Under the pieces are notes generated by a model, which was not told where the DNA came from, made no database searches, and saw only the letters and a list, made by a program, of their open reading frames with translations. Below, one piece after another: positions 8,396-18,200 of a DNA stretch of 64,000 bases; the stretch's first letter is position 1; each line of letters opens with the position of its first letter. The position numbers and the translations under genes are program-made. The DNA lies in contig NZ_JACHIR010000001.1 in assembly GCF_014203355.1 (NCBI RefSeq), positions 3,722,038-3,786,037 on the forward strand, written 5' to 3'. The DNA is from Kutzneria kofuensis (GTDB taxonomy: Bacteria; Actinomycetota; Actinomycetes; Mycobacteriales; Pseudonocardiaceae).

Positions 8396-8980
8396 GTGAC
8401 CACGATGTCGAAAGACGACACGGGCGGACACGGGCGGCCGGATCCGAGGCATCCGATGACGGCGGACGTGATCGCGCGGCTGTACGACGAGCACGCACCC
8501 GCGCTTCGGCGCTACCTCGCGCGCCGCATCGGCCCGGAGACCGCGGACGACCTGGTCGCGGAGACCTTCCTGACGGCGATGACCCGGCACGCCGGCTACG
8601 ACCCCGAGCGCGCGCCGATCCGGCCGTGGCTGTACGGCATCGCCACCAACCTGCTGCGCCGGCACCTGCGCCAGGAGCGCCGCCGCTACCAGGCGACGGC
8701 CCGGCTGGCGGCCCGCAACCTGCCCGGCGCCAACCATGACGGCCTGGTCGCCGACCGGGTCGACGCGGACGCCCGGGTGCGTGCGCTGGCGGCAGCGCTG
8801 GCCACGCTGTCCGGCCCCGATCTGGACGTGCTGCTGCTGACCTCGTGGGCCGGCCTGGACTCCAACGAGGTCGGCGAGGCCCAGGGCATCCCGGTCGGCA
8901 CCGTGCGGTCGCGCCTGCACCGGGTGCGGAAGTCACTGCGAACCTGCCAAGGAGGATCCGATGCGCCGACTGTGGACTGA
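8396..8980 (+). CDS. ECF-type sigma-70 factor
   Basis: RNA polymerase sigma factor of ~194 aa. Region 2 spans about residues 25-95 (RLYDEHAPALRRYLARRI, ADDLVAETFLTAM, IRPWLYGIATNLLRRHLRQERRR). Region 4 spans about 130-185 (LSGPDLDVLLLTSWAGLDSNEVGEAQGIPVGTVRSRLHRVRKSL), with the helix-turn-helix at the end. The GTG start at 8396 and an ATG two codons on are both possible. The 3' end overlaps the next gene by 20 bases. That gene encodes a one-pass membrane protein in the position of an anti-sigma or partner factor. No zinc-finger anti-sigma domain is recognisable there, so the control mechanism is open. Confidence 0.9.
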   Translation: MTTMSKDDTGGHGRPDPRHPMTADVIARLYDEHAPALRRYLARRIGPETADDLVAETFLTAMTRHAGYDPERAPIRPWLYGIATNLLRRHLRQERRRYQATARLAARNLPGANHDGLVADRVDADARVRALAAALATLSGPDLDVLLLTSWAGLDSNEVGEAQGIPVGTVRSRLHRVRKSLRTCQGGSDAPTVD

Positions 8981-9985
8981 CGACGAGCTCGATCAGGCCC
9001 TGGCCGAACTGCACGCCGACGTGCGCCCCACCCCGAACGGTCTGGCCGCTGTGCGGGAGCGGGTGCTGAACCCCGTCGCCACGCGCCGATTTCGCCGGCC
9101 GTGGCTGCCGATCGTCGCCGCCGCGGCGGCCGCCGCGCTGGTGACCGGTGTGCTGGTGCTGCTACCCCACACCGCGCAGCCGGCCGCTCCCCCGCGGCCG
9201 CCGAGCCCGGCGCCGGCCGGCCACCCGATCGGCCTGCCCGATCTGCTCGACCAGATCCGGTACAGCGACCCGACCGTCGCCCCCGGCCAGTACCGCTACG
9301 TGAGCTACCGGGAGTGGGCGAACAACGCGCACGGCGACCCGACCTCGGCGCTGACCGACCAGACGACCACGACCTGGCAACCGGCGAAGTGGACCGACGA
9401 GTGGCTGCGCCGTTCGTCGGTCTCGGGCCAGGTGCGCGCCAAGTACACGGACGGCGTCATCGAACTGACCGAACCGGAGAAGACCTTCACCATGGCCTTC
9501 GGCGACGGCCGGGCCGGCTGCGCCGACTTCGACGCGGCCAGCCCGAACTCCAACAGCAAGCCGTGCGTGAACCAGCAGGGCAGCTGGCTGCTGCCGACGC
9601 CGGACGGCTGGCGAGCCTGCCGAGGGACCCGGCCCAGCTGGCGGCCAAGCTGGCGGCCGACACGCCGCCCCAGGTCGGACCGCTGTACATGGCGATCCAC
9701 GCGCTGAAGACCGGCGTCTTCCCGGCGAACATCCGCAGGACCCTGTGGCAGGCGGTCGCCCTGCTGCCCGGTGCCTACGGCCTCAGGGACGTCGCCGACC
9801 TGGACGGCCGCCCCGGCTACGCGATCGGTGTCCCCGACCACGGCGTCGACGACGAGATCCTGATCGACCCGGCCGACGGCGCCTACCTGGGCGAACGGCA
9901 GTTCAACGCGACCACCGGCTCGGTGCTCGTGTTCTCCGGGATGACCTATGGAGTTGTTGGCGGACAAGGGGTCACGCCCCGGTGA
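8961..9985 (+). pseudogene. CU044_5270-type membrane protein, single frameshift
   Basis: Starts at ATG 8961 (GGAGG immediately upstream) inside the end of the sigma gene. It encodes a short cytoplasmic segment (RRLWTDDELDQALAELHAD), one membrane helix (~residues 50-70, PIVAAAAAAALVTGVLVLL), a Pro-rich linker and an extracellular domain (GQYRYVSYREWANN). This is the architecture of CU044_5270 proteins that usually follow ECF sigma genes and are thought to act as their partners. Around 9606-9611 the reading frame breaks. The first frame goes to nonsense after LLPTPDGW, while the adjacent frame carries LASLPRDPAQLAAKL through to GMTYGVVGGQGVTPR and stop at 9985. One missing base near GGCTGG would restore it, so either a recent lesion or a sequencing error. 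Confidence 0.75.
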
Positions 9986-11368
9986 TCACTTCTTCGCCAC
10001 GTCGTAGAGCACCTGCAGGGCCGCCCCCAGGTCGTTGACGACCAGGGCCCGGATCTCCGGGGGGAGGGGGCCGGAGTCCGGCGGGACCAGCGCCCGGGTG
10101 AAGCCGAGCCGAGCAGCCTCGGCCAGGCGTCGCCCGACGCCGGTGACCCGCCGGATCTCGCCGGCCAGGCCGACCTCGCCGACCGCGACGACGTCCGCAG
10201 GCAGGGCCGCGTCCACCGTGGCCGAGGCGACCGCGAGCGCGATGGCGAGGTCGGCCGCCGGCTCGGTGATCCGCATGCCGCCGACCGCGGCGGAGAACAC
10301 GTCCTGGTCGGTCAGCCGGACCCGGCCGCGCCGCTCCAGCACCGCGAGGATCATCGCCAGCCGGGCCGAGTCGAGGTCGCTGACCGCGCGGCGCGGCGCC
10401 GGCAGCCCCGTCTTCGACACCAGCGCCTGCACCTCGGCCAGCAGCGGCCGCTTGCCCTCCATCACCACCGTGACGGCCGTGCCCGGCACGCCCACGTCCT
10501 TGCGGTTCATGAACAGGCCGGACGGGTCCGGCACGCCGACGATGCCGTCGTCGCGCAGCTCGAAGCAGCCCACCTCGTCCGCCGGCCCGTACCGGTTCTT
10601 CACGCCCCTGACCAGGCGCAACGTGCTGTGCCGGTCGCCCTCGAACTGCAACACCACGTCCACCAGGTGCTCCAACACCCGCGGGCCGGCGATCGAGCCG
10701 TCCTTGGTGACGTGGCCCACCAGCACCACCGGCAGCGCGTTCTCCTTGGCCAGCGCGATCACCGCGGACGCCACCGCCCGCACCTGGGTCACGCCGCCGA
10801 CGACGCCGGTGTCCTCGGTCGACTGGATGGTCTGCACCGAGTCGACGATCATCAGGCCCGGCTTGACCTCCTGCACGTGGCTGAGCACCGCCGACAGGTC
10901 GCTCTCCGCCGCCAGGAAGATCTCCGGGTGCAGGTTGCCGGTGCGCTCCGCGCGCAGCCGCACCTGCCCCGCCGATTCCTCGCCCGTGACATAGAGAACC
11001 GACCCCGCGCTGCCCTGTTCGGCCCAACGGTGGGCCACCTCCAGGAGCAATGTCGACTTGCCCACACCGGGTTCGCCGGCCAGCAGCACCACCGCGCCCG
11101 GCACGATGCCGCCGCCCAGCACCCGGTCCAGCTCGTCCACGCCGGTGGGCCGTGCCTTGCTCTCCTCGACGTCCACCTCGGAGATGCGACGGGCCGGCGA
11201 ACTCGGCGCGCCCGCGGCGATCCGGGCCAGGCCGGACCGAGCCGGCGCCCGCTCCTCGACCGTGCCCCAGGCCTGGCACTCCGGGCAGCGGCCGACCCAC
11301 TTGGCGACCTCGAAGCCGCACTCCGCGCACCGGTAGCTGGCCTTCGCCGGCTTCGTGTTCTTGACCAC
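9986..11368 (-). CDS. radA: DNA repair protein RadA (Sms)
   Basis: RecA-like branch-migration ATPase acting in recombinational repair. Shown by an N-terminal four-cysteine zinc ribbon (C14, C17, C28, C31), Walker A GEPGVGKST at 98-106, the RadA-specific KNRYG motif at 257-261, and a C-terminal Lon-protease-like domain (SDLDSARLAMILAVLERRGRVRL onward). 460 aa, complete. The stop directly abuts the convergent CU044-type gene. In mycobacteria and many actinobacteria disA (diadenylate cyclase) is the neighbour at this end; here it is missing from the window. Upstream lies lpqE in the same direction. Confidence 0.96.
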   Translation of the reverse strand: MVKNTKPAKASYRCAECGFEVAKWVGRCPECQAWGTVEERAPARSGLARIAAGAPSSPARRISEVDVEESKARPTGVDELDRVLGGGIVPGAVVLLAGEPGVGKSTLLLEVAHRWAEQGSAGSVLYVTGEESAGQVRLRAERTGNLHPEIFLAAESDLSAVLSHVQEVKPGLMIVDSVQTIQSTEDTGVVGGVTQVRAVASAVIALAKENALPVVLVGHVTKDGSIAGPRVLEHLVDVVLQFEGDRHSTLRLVRGVKNRYGPADEVGCFELRDDGIVGVPDPSGLFMNRKDVGVPGTAVTVVMEGKRPLLAEVQALVSKTGLPAPRRAVSDLDSARLAMILAVLERRGRVRLTDQDVFSAAVGGMRITEPAADLAIALAVASATVDAALPADVVAVGEVGLAGEIRRVTGVGRRLAEAARLGFTRALVPPDSGPLPPEIRALVVNDLGAALQVLYDVAKK

Positions 11369-11578
11369 GAGCCAACGCTAGCGATCAGGTCTGACAGTTT
11401 CTTCGCCGCCCGTGCCGGGCGGGGCTCGGCCGCTCTAAGCCGGTGCCTTCACTTGCCAGCTTTCGCCCGCCGCGTCGGCCGGGTGGCGGGGCGCGTCGGG
11501 TGGCGGCGGTCGAAATCTGCCAACCACTCCAGGCACCGGCGCGGCCTCGCGACTGGTGGGGCCGGCGTGGTCAGAAAC

Positions 11579-12286
11579 TCAGTTGTCGGAGCGCGGGGAG
11601 CGGTCCGCGGCGATCGGCAGGTTCAGCGTCAGGTCACCAGCGTTGGCGAAGGTGAAGGTGACCTGCACGGTCTGGCCCGCCTGCAGCTTGTCCAGGTTGA
11701 GGCCGACCAGCTGGATCCGGATGGTGCCGACCGGCAGGTTCGGGTCGCTGCTGACGGCGGTGGTGGTCGTCGCCGACGTCGCGCTCGTGCCGCTGGTCGA
11801 GGTGCCGCTGGTGGACGTCCCCGTGGTCGACGTGCCGGTGGTGGAGGTCCCGGTCGTCGAGGTGCCCGTGGTCGAGGTCGGCGCGGCGGACGTCGTGGTC
11901 GCCGGTGAGGCGGCGGTGGCCGACGCGGCGATGGCGTGGAAGCCCGGGATGGTGGCATCGCCGACGATCTGCGCGCCCGAGCTGAACTGCGGGCTGCTGA
12001 CGGAGGTCAGCTTGTCCGCCGTCTGGCCGGAGTTGGCGATCGTCACGATGAGGGACGCGCTGTCGCCCCGGCTGTAGTAGCGCTTGCCGGTCGGGTAGGC
12101 CAGCTGGGCATCGCGCACCGCGATCTGCTTGACGGTGCCCATCGACCCGTTGACGGCCGGCACCTGGCTGGCGGTCTGGGTGATCTGGCCCGCTCCGCAG
12201 CCGGCCACGAGGAGGGCGGCGCCGATCCCCAGCACGGCGGGAAGCAGGCGCAGTCGCGTGATCAGGTTCTGCTCAGCGCTGCTCAC
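11579..12286 (-). CDS. lpqE: Lipoprotein of the LpqE type
   Basis: Signal peptide with lipobox LVAGC, lipidated Cys at residue 30, so anchored outside the membrane. The mature part has a beta-rich domain (KQIAVRDAQLAYPTGKRYYSRGDSASLIVTI...ADKLTSVSSP) split by a ~40-residue linker of repeated TTGTS/TSGTS units near residues 135-175. It then resumes (LPVGTIRIQLVGL, LQAGQTVQVTFTFANAG). The domain resembles the copper-chaperone-like (PCuAC/DUF461) fold, but no clear His/Met copper site is visible, so the role is unknown. The position between radA and divergent carD is the same as in Mycobacterium, which supports the name. Confidence 0.75.
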   Translation of the reverse strand: MSSAEQNLITRLRLLPAVLGIGAALLVAGCGAGQITQTASQVPAVNGSMGTVKQIAVRDAQLAYPTGKRYYSRGDSASLIVTIANSGQTADKLTSVSSPQFSSGAQIVGDATIPGFHAIAASATAASPATTTSAAPTSTTGTSTTGTSTTGTSTTGTSTSGTSTSGTSATSATTTTAVSSDPNLPVGTIRIQLVGLNLDKLQAGQTVQVTFTFANAGDLTLNLPIAADRSPRSDN

Positions 12287-12423
12287 TGTGGCGGGATCCT
12301 TCCTTGGCGCACCTCAAACTCCGACACGTGGCCCGAAGCCTAACCACTGCCCTCCAGCGTCCGCGCACTCGGTGCCCGTTCGCGCTGTCCACTGTGGATC
12401 AACAGGGGGTGGGCAGCACGTCG

Positions 12424-12445
12424 AAACGGGGTTTGTCAACCCCCC
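12424..12445. terminator. Small hairpin in the lpqE-carD intergenic region
   Basis: ACGGGGTT then AACCCCCCGT form an imperfect 8-bp stem ~100 bases upstream of carD. It lies in a 254-base gap that must hold both divergent promoters. A role in attenuation is only a guess. Confidence 0.25.
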
Positions 12446-12540
12446 GTGCGGCCGCTGACCTGCGGTAACGGATCTTCGGCCCGGGGCGCGCGAGTTGCCG
12501 GACGTGTTAAGCTAGGGTCAGCGAAAGGGGCAGAGGACAC

Positions 12541-13029
12541 ATGGTTTTCAAGGTCGGAGAGACCGTCGTCTACCCGCACCACGGTGCCGCTCTCATCGAA
12601 GCGATCGAGACCCGTCTGATCAAGGGCGAGGAGAAGAAGTACCTCGTCCTCAAGGTCGCCCAGGGCGACCTGACGGTCCGCGTGCCTGCTGACAACGCCG
12701 AGATCGTGGGTGTGCGGGACGTCGTGGGCCAGGACGGGCTGAACCGGGTCTTCGAGGTTCTGCGTGCTCCCCACACCGAGGAGCCGACCAACTGGTCCCG
12801 GCGGTACAAGGCCAACCTGGAGAAGCTCGCGTCCGGCGACGTGAACAAGGTGGCCGAAGTGGTGCGTGATCTGTGGCGGCGCGAGAAGGACCGCGGGCTG
12901 TCCGCCGGCGAGAAGCGCATGTTGGCCAAGGCACGGCAGATACTGGTCAGTGAGCTCGCACTGGCCGAAGGCACTGACGAAGACAAGGCCGAGGTCCTGC
13001 TGGACGAGGTCCTCGCTACCGCATCCTGA
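12541..13029 (+). CDS. carD: CarD-family RNA polymerase-binding regulator
   Basis: 162-aa essential-type regulator that binds the RNA polymerase beta subunit and stabilises open complexes at rRNA and other promoters. The N-terminal RNAP-interaction domain is clear ([39 protein letters not shown]). The helical C-terminal DNA-binding domain includes the [13 protein letters not shown] segment, whose Trp wedges into promoter DNA. The start is ATG with AAAGGGGCAGAGG upstream. The ispD start follows 5 bases after the carD stop, so carD-ispD-ispF form one operon as in mycobacteria. Confidence 0.96.
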   Translation: MVFKVGETVVYPHHGAALIEAIETRLIKGEEKKYLVLKVAQGDLTVRVPADNAEIVGVRDVVGQDGLNRVFEVLRAPHTEEPTNWSRRYKANLEKLASGDVNKVAEVVRDLWRREKDRGLSAGEKRMLAKARQILVSELALAEGTDEDKAEVLLDEVLATAS

Positions 13030-13034
13030 ATTCG

Positions 13035-13745
13035 TTGAACACTCCGGTGGCCGCGGACGCGCGCGTGGTGGCGCTCGTGCCCGCGGCCGGCCGGGGAGTA
13101 CGCCTCGGCGCTCCCATCCCGAAGGCGCTGGTCCCCGTGTGCGGGGCTCCCCTCCTGGTCCACGCCGTACGCGGCCTGCTCGCCGCCGGCTGTGTCGACC
13201 AGGTGGTCGTCGCGGCCCCGCCGGACATGGTGGACGTGGTCGTCGACGCGCTGAGTGAGTTCGGTCCCACCGTCCGTGTCGTGCCCGGCGGTGAGGAACG
13301 CTCCGACTCGGTGCGGCTCGCCCTCGACGAGGCCGTGGCCGTCCATCCCGACACCCGTGTCGTCCTCGTGCACGACGCGGCCCGTTGCTTCACCCCGCCG
13401 GAGGTCATCCGCGGGGTCGTCGACGCGGTGCGGGCCGGCGCGCCGGCCGTGATTCCCGTGCTGCCGGTCGCGGACACCGTCAAACAGGTCGATTCCGAGG
13501 GCCGTGTGGTCGCCACCCCGGATCGGTCGCGCCTGCGGGTGGTGCAGACCCCGCAGGGCTTCGACGTCGACTTGCTGCGCCGGGCCCATGATCAGCAGGA
13601 TGCCCCGGTGACCGACGACGCCGGTCTGGTCGAGCGGCTGGGCGAGCCCGTCGCCACGGTCGCCGGCCACCCCCATGCGCTGAAGATCACCACTCCGTTC
13701 GACCTGGTGGTCGCCGAGGCGCTGTTCTCAGGAGCCGAGCTGTGA
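13035..13745 (+). CDS. ispD: 2-C-methyl-D-erythritol 4-phosphate cytidylyltransferase
   Basis: Third step of the MEP isoprenoid pathway: MEP + CTP to CDP-ME. The nucleotide-binding loop [17 protein letters not shown] spans residues 16-32 (Lys30 conserved). [13 protein letters not shown] carries the metal/substrate Asp, followed by ADTVKQVD and QTPQGF. 236 aa, normal length. TTG 13035 is the first start after carD; a GTG at 13047 is an alternative. The end overlaps ispF by 4 bases (GTGA), so the two are translationally coupled. Confidence 0.95.
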   Translation: MNTPVAADARVVALVPAAGRGVRLGAPIPKALVPVCGAPLLVHAVRGLLAAGCVDQVVVAAPPDMVDVVVDALSEFGPTVRVVPGGEERSDSVRLALDEAVAVHPDTRVVLVHDAARCFTPPEVIRGVVDAVRAGAPAVIPVLPVADTVKQVDSEGRVVATPDRSRLRVVQTPQGFDVDLLRRAHDQQDAPVTDDAGLVERLGEPVATVAGHPHALKITTPFDLVVAEALFSGAEL

Positions 13746-14224
13746 CATTCCTCCCCCGCGTAGGCGTGGGCACCGACGTGCACCCGATCGAAGCCGGCCG
13801 TGACTGCTGGCTGGCCGGGCTGCACTGGCCGGACGCCGACGGCTGCGAGGGCCACTCCGACGGCGACGTCGCCGCGCACGCGCTGTGTGACGCGCTGCTG
13901 TCCGCCGCCGGGTTGGGCGATCTGGGCGCGGTGTTCGGCACCGGCGACCCGCGCTGGGCCGGCGCCAGCGGCGTGACGCTGCTCACCGAGGTGCGCAAGC
14001 GTCTCGACGAGGCCGGCTTCACCGTGGGCAACGCGGCGGTGCAGGTCATCGGCAACCGCCCGAAGATCGGCAAGCGTCGGGACGAGGCGCAGCGGGTGCT
14101 GTCCGACGTGATCGGCGGCCCCGTCTCGGTGTCCGGGACGACGACGGACGGCCTGGGGCTGACCGGGCGCGGCGAGGGCATCGCCGCCGTCGCCACGGCT
14201 CTGGTCGTGCCGACCGCCGGGTGA
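13742..14224 (+). CDS. ispF: 2-C-methyl-D-erythritol 2,4-cyclodiphosphate synthase
   Basis: MEP pathway enzyme cyclising CDP-ME 2-phosphate. Zinc ligands are at D12, H14 (GTDVHP) and H46 ([12 protein letters not shown]). The other conserved segments are [14 protein letters not shown] and the C-terminal [21 protein letters not shown]. 160 aa, complete. GTG start overlapping the ispD stop. Last gene of the carD operon; a GC-rich hairpin follows at 14244-14271. Confidence 0.96.
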   Translation: MTFLPRVGVGTDVHPIEAGRDCWLAGLHWPDADGCEGHSDGDVAAHALCDALLSAAGLGDLGAVFGTGDPRWAGASGVTLLTEVRKRLDEAGFTVGNAAVQVIGNRPKIGKRRDEAQRVLSDVIGGPVSVSGTTTDGLGLTGRGEGIAAVATALVVPTAG

Positions 14225-14243
14225 TTCGCCTCACGACGCGGTA

Positions 14244-14271
14244 GGTGACCGGCTGCGCCGGCCGCGTCACC
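14244..14271 (+). terminator. Hairpin after ispF
   Basis: GGTGAC ... GTCACC enclose CGGC/GCCG, giving a near-continuous stem 20 bases after the ispF stop. No T-tract. Probable end of the carD-ispD-ispF transcript. Confidence 0.5.
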
Positions 14272-14344
14272 GTCCACTGTGGACATCGGGCGACCGCGTC
14301 ACTTTCCCTTGGGCACAGCGGTCCAGACCAACTACGTTGGAAAC

Positions 14345-15052
14345 GTGGCTGACATCCAAGGTGTCCTGTTCGACTTCTCCGGCACGCTGTGCCGCCTCGA
14401 GTTCGGCTCCGGCGTGCTGGACGGCCTGATGGACGACGCGGGCGCGCCGCTGGAGATCACCGACCAGGTGGAGCTGATGCGCCGGCTCACCGCGCCCGTC
14501 GGCATCTCCGAGGGCCTGCCGCCGGAGCTGCACGAGGCGTGGCACCGCCGCGACCTCGACACCGAGGTGCACCACACCGTCTACACCGCCGCGCTGCGCG
14601 CCGCCGGGCTGCCCGACGCCGCCGCGGAGGTCGTCTACCGGCGGATGTGCGACGGCGAGAACTGGACCCCCTACCCGGACGTGCTGCCGGCGCTGCGGGC
14701 CGTGCGCGACGCCGGCCTGAAAAGCGCCGTCGTCAGCAACATCGGCTGGGACATCCGCCCGGTGCTCGCCCAGCACGGCATCGCCGATCTTGTCGACGAG
14801 ATCGTCATGTCCTATGTGGAGGGACACGTCAAGCCGGAGCCGGAGATCTTCGCCGCTGCGTGCGAGCGGCTCGGCGTCGAGCCGGCGCGGGCGCTGATGG
14901 TCGGCGACAGCGAGGAGGCCGACGGGGGCGCCGCGGCGCTGGACTGCTCGGTGGCCATCGTGGACCCGCTGCCCACCGCCGAGCGGCCGGACGCGCTGCT
15001 GTCGGCGCTGTCCGCTTACGGCATCTCCCAAACTCACTCTTTCCGGGGATAA
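14345..15052 (+). CDS. HAD-superfamily hydrolase with atypical DFSGT active site
   Basis: 235-aa HAD-IA protein starting at GTG 14345. Motif I reads FDFSGT (nucleophile D10), with Ser12 where phosphatases carry the acid/base Asp. Motif II is VVSNIGW, and the motif III Lys and motif IV are in EGHVKPEPEIF and MVGDSEEADGGAA. The helical cap lies between residues ~15 and ~95. Loss of the second Asp is seen in some HAD subgroups with non-phosphatase or specialised chemistry, so the reaction is uncertain. It stands alone between the ispF operon and the repeat adhesin. An in-frame ATG at 14279 is possible, but homology begins only at the GTG. Confidence 0.75.
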   Translation: MADIQGVLFDFSGTLCRLEFGSGVLDGLMDDAGAPLEITDQVELMRRLTAPVGISEGLPPELHEAWHRRDLDTEVHHTVYTAALRAAGLPDAAAEVVYRRMCDGENWTPYPDVLPALRAVRDAGLKSAVVSNIGWDIRPVLAQHGIADLVDEIVMSYVEGHVKPEPEIFAAACERLGVEPARALMVGDSEEADGGAAALDCSVAIVDPLPTAERPDALLSALSAYGISQTHSFRG

Positions 15053-15116
15053 TCCCAACGGGCCCGGCGGCTACCGGTGACAGCCGTTAGCCGCCGGCCG
15101 AGATTAACTCCCACGG

Positions 15117-15155
15117 GTGAGAAAAAGGCGCGAAAAAAGGCCTTTCTCAGCGGGT
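15117..15155 (+). terminator. Hairpin with A-rich loop upstream of the repeat adhesin
   Basis: TGAGAAAAAGGC and GCCTTTCTCA pair (two bulged A) around an A-rich loop, 65 bases after the HAD stop. It lies in the 219-base leader before the adhesin start. Either the HAD terminator or a leader element; no known riboswitch consensus is recognised. Confidence 0.4.
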
Positions 15156-15271
15156 CGACACTGGCCTCACCTGCGAGTACACGGTCTCCCCCTTCCAGGG
15201 ATACCAGTCACGATCTTCGGCTAATACGGTCGCGAGGAATTCTCCTGCCAGCGCAACCGAGGAGCCGTCAG

Positions 15272-18200
15272 GTGAGCAGGTCACGCGCCAAATCAACGTC
15301 GATACTGGCCGCATTCACGTCGCTAGCACTGGTGGCCGGTGGCGCCGTGCTCGCGCCGACGGCGGTGGCCGCCGGGCCGACTGTGCCGGCCGGCTGTGTC
15401 GGCGGCATCGCGCCCAACCCGAGCGTCGAGCAGACGGGTAGCGGCGGCGCCCCCGCCGGCTACACGTTCGCGCCGGCCTCGCCGGTGCCGTCGGGCACCC
15501 CGAACAACAAGCAGCCCAAGCTGTACACCGACGGCACCTACCCCCAGGACGGCAAGCTCTACGCGCTGATCTCCACGCCGGACGGCAACGTCAGCACCGC
15601 GTACGCGAGCGTGCCGAAGGTGTTCCCCGGCGGCATCTACACGCTGACCGACTGGACCGGCACGCACGCGTCCAACCTGGCCCAGAACGGCAACGACCAG
15701 TACACCGGCCTGCGGTTCTACGACTCCGGCGGCAAGCAGCTGGCGCAGACCCAGTTGAAGGTCACGCACGACGTCAACACCGACAACAAGGTCGGGCGGC
15801 AGGACTTCGCGCCGTACACCGCGCCCGCCGGCACCGCGGCGGTGAAATTCTTCGCGTCCACCAATTACAACTGGGTGAAATGGGACTGCGTCTTCCTCCA
15901 GCTCGCCGCGTACAGCGTGCAGAAGGAGGTGCAGAACCCGGCCACCGGCGCCTGGGGCCCGAGCGCCACGATTCCGGCCGGCGGCACCGCGAACTACCGC
16001 ATCACCGTCACGAACGAAGGCACGCAGCAGCTGACCGGCATCACGGTGAACGACCCGTGGTGCACGACGCAGCCCGCTGGCAGTCCCTTCACGCTGGCCG
16101 CGGGCGCGAACAAGCAGCTGACCTGCTCACACACCAACGTCGCGGCCGGCGATGACGGCCACGTCAACACCGCCACGGTGTCCGGCGTGACGTCTCCCGG
16201 CGGCAAGTTGCCGGACCAGACGGCGAAGGCGACGATCACCGTCTCCACGCCCACCCCGCCGGTGACCAACAAGCTCGGCGACTTCGTCTGGGCGGACACC
16301 AACCGCAACGGCATCCAGGACAACGGCGAGCCGGGCCTCCAGGGCGTCACGGCGACGCTGAAGGGCCCGAAGGCCGGCACCACGACCACCGATGCCAACG
16401 GCAAGTACCTGTTCGACAACCTGCCCGACGGCACCTACAGCGTCTGCTTCGACCTGTCCAAGCTGCCGACGCAGTACGCCGACTACAAGCCGACCAAGCA
16501 GAACGCGGCCGGCCACAACGGCACCGACTCCAACGCCGACTCCGCCGGCTGCACCGCGTCCACCACGCTCGGCGCGGCCAAGCGGCAGGACCTCACGCTG
16601 GACGCCGGCATCTCGGGGCCGCCCAACCAGCTCGGCGACTATGTCTGGGTCGACACCAACCGCAACGGCCTCCAGGACAACGGTGAAGCCGCCGTCCAGG
16701 GCGTCACAGCGACCCTGAAGAACGACCAGGGCACGACGCTGGGCACGACGGCCACCGACGCCAACGGCAAGTACCTGTTCGACAACCTGGCCGACGGCAC
16801 CTACCAGGTGTGCTTCGACCTGGCCAAGCTGCCGGCGAAGGTCGGGGGCTACCAGCTGACGCAGGCCAACGCCGCTGGTCACAACGGCACCGACTCCGCC
16901 GCCGACCCGTCGACCTCGTGCACCACCACGACGACGCTGGGCACCGGCAAGCGGCAGGACCTGACGCTGGACGCCGGCCTGGTGCCGCCGACGAACAAGC
17001 TCGGCGACTTCGTCTGGCTGGACAGCAACAAGAACGGCATCCAGGACGGCGGCGAGCCGGGCGTTCCGGGCGTCACCGTGACGCTGAAGGGCACCGCGTA
17101 CAAGACGACCACCGACGTGGACGGAAAGTACCTGTTCGACGAGCTGCCGGACGGCACCTACACGGCGTGCTTCGACGTGAGCACCGCCCCGGCGCAGTAC
17201 GTCGGCTTCACCCTCACCAAGCCGAATGCCGCCAACCACAACGGGACGGACTCGACCGCCGACGCGGCGACCAAGTGCGCCGCGCCGGCCACGCTGGGCC
17301 CGGACAAGCGCCAGGACCTCACCCTGGACGCCGGTCTCGTCAGCCCGCCGAACAAGCTCGGTGACTTCGTCTGGGTCGACACCAACAAGAACGGCATCCA
17401 GGACGGCGGCGAGCCCGGTGTCCAGGGCGTTCCGGTGACGGTCAAGGACAACTCCGGCAAGGTCGTCGGCACGGCCACCACCGACGCCGATGGCAAGTAC
17501 GTCGTCGACAACCTCAACGACGGCACCTACACCGTCTGCTTCGACCTGTCCAAGCTCCCCGCGAAGTACGGCGACTACCAGCTGACCAAGGCCAATGCCG
17601 CCAACCACAACGGGACCGACTCCGCGGCGGACCCCGGCAGCGCCTGCACCGCGCCGACCACGCTCGGCTCGGGCAAGCGGGAGGACATGACACTGGACGC
17701 CGGCATCCAGCCGCCGGTGAACCGCCTCGGCGACTACGTCTGGGTGGACAGCAACCGCAACGGCATCCAGGACAGCGGCGAGCCGGGCGTGCCGGGCGTC
17801 ACCGTGACGTTGAAGGGCACGCAGTCGGCGACGACCACCACGAACGGCAACGGCAAGTACCTCTTCGACAACCTGCCGGACGGCACCTACAACGTCTGCT
17901 TCGATCTGGGCAAGCTGCCGTCGCAGTACGGCGACTACGCGGTGACCAAGCAGAACGCCGTCAACCACAACGGCACCGACTCGGCGGCGGACAACGCCGG
18001 CTGCACGATGACCACCACGCTGGGCGCCGGGCACCGGGCCGACATGACCTTGGACGCGGGCATCGTGAACCCGCCGAACAAGGTCGGTGACTACGTCTGG
18101 GTCGACACCAACCACAACGGCATCCAGGACGGCGGTGAGCCGGGCCTGTCCGGCGTGACGGTGAACCTGACCGGCACGCAGACGGCGTCGACCACCACGG

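Noticed and set aside
15053-15271. Riboswitch (c-di-AMP ydaO type) in the leader of the wall-protein gene
   Set aside because: The conserved ydaO sequence blocks are not found. Only a simple hairpin is visible.
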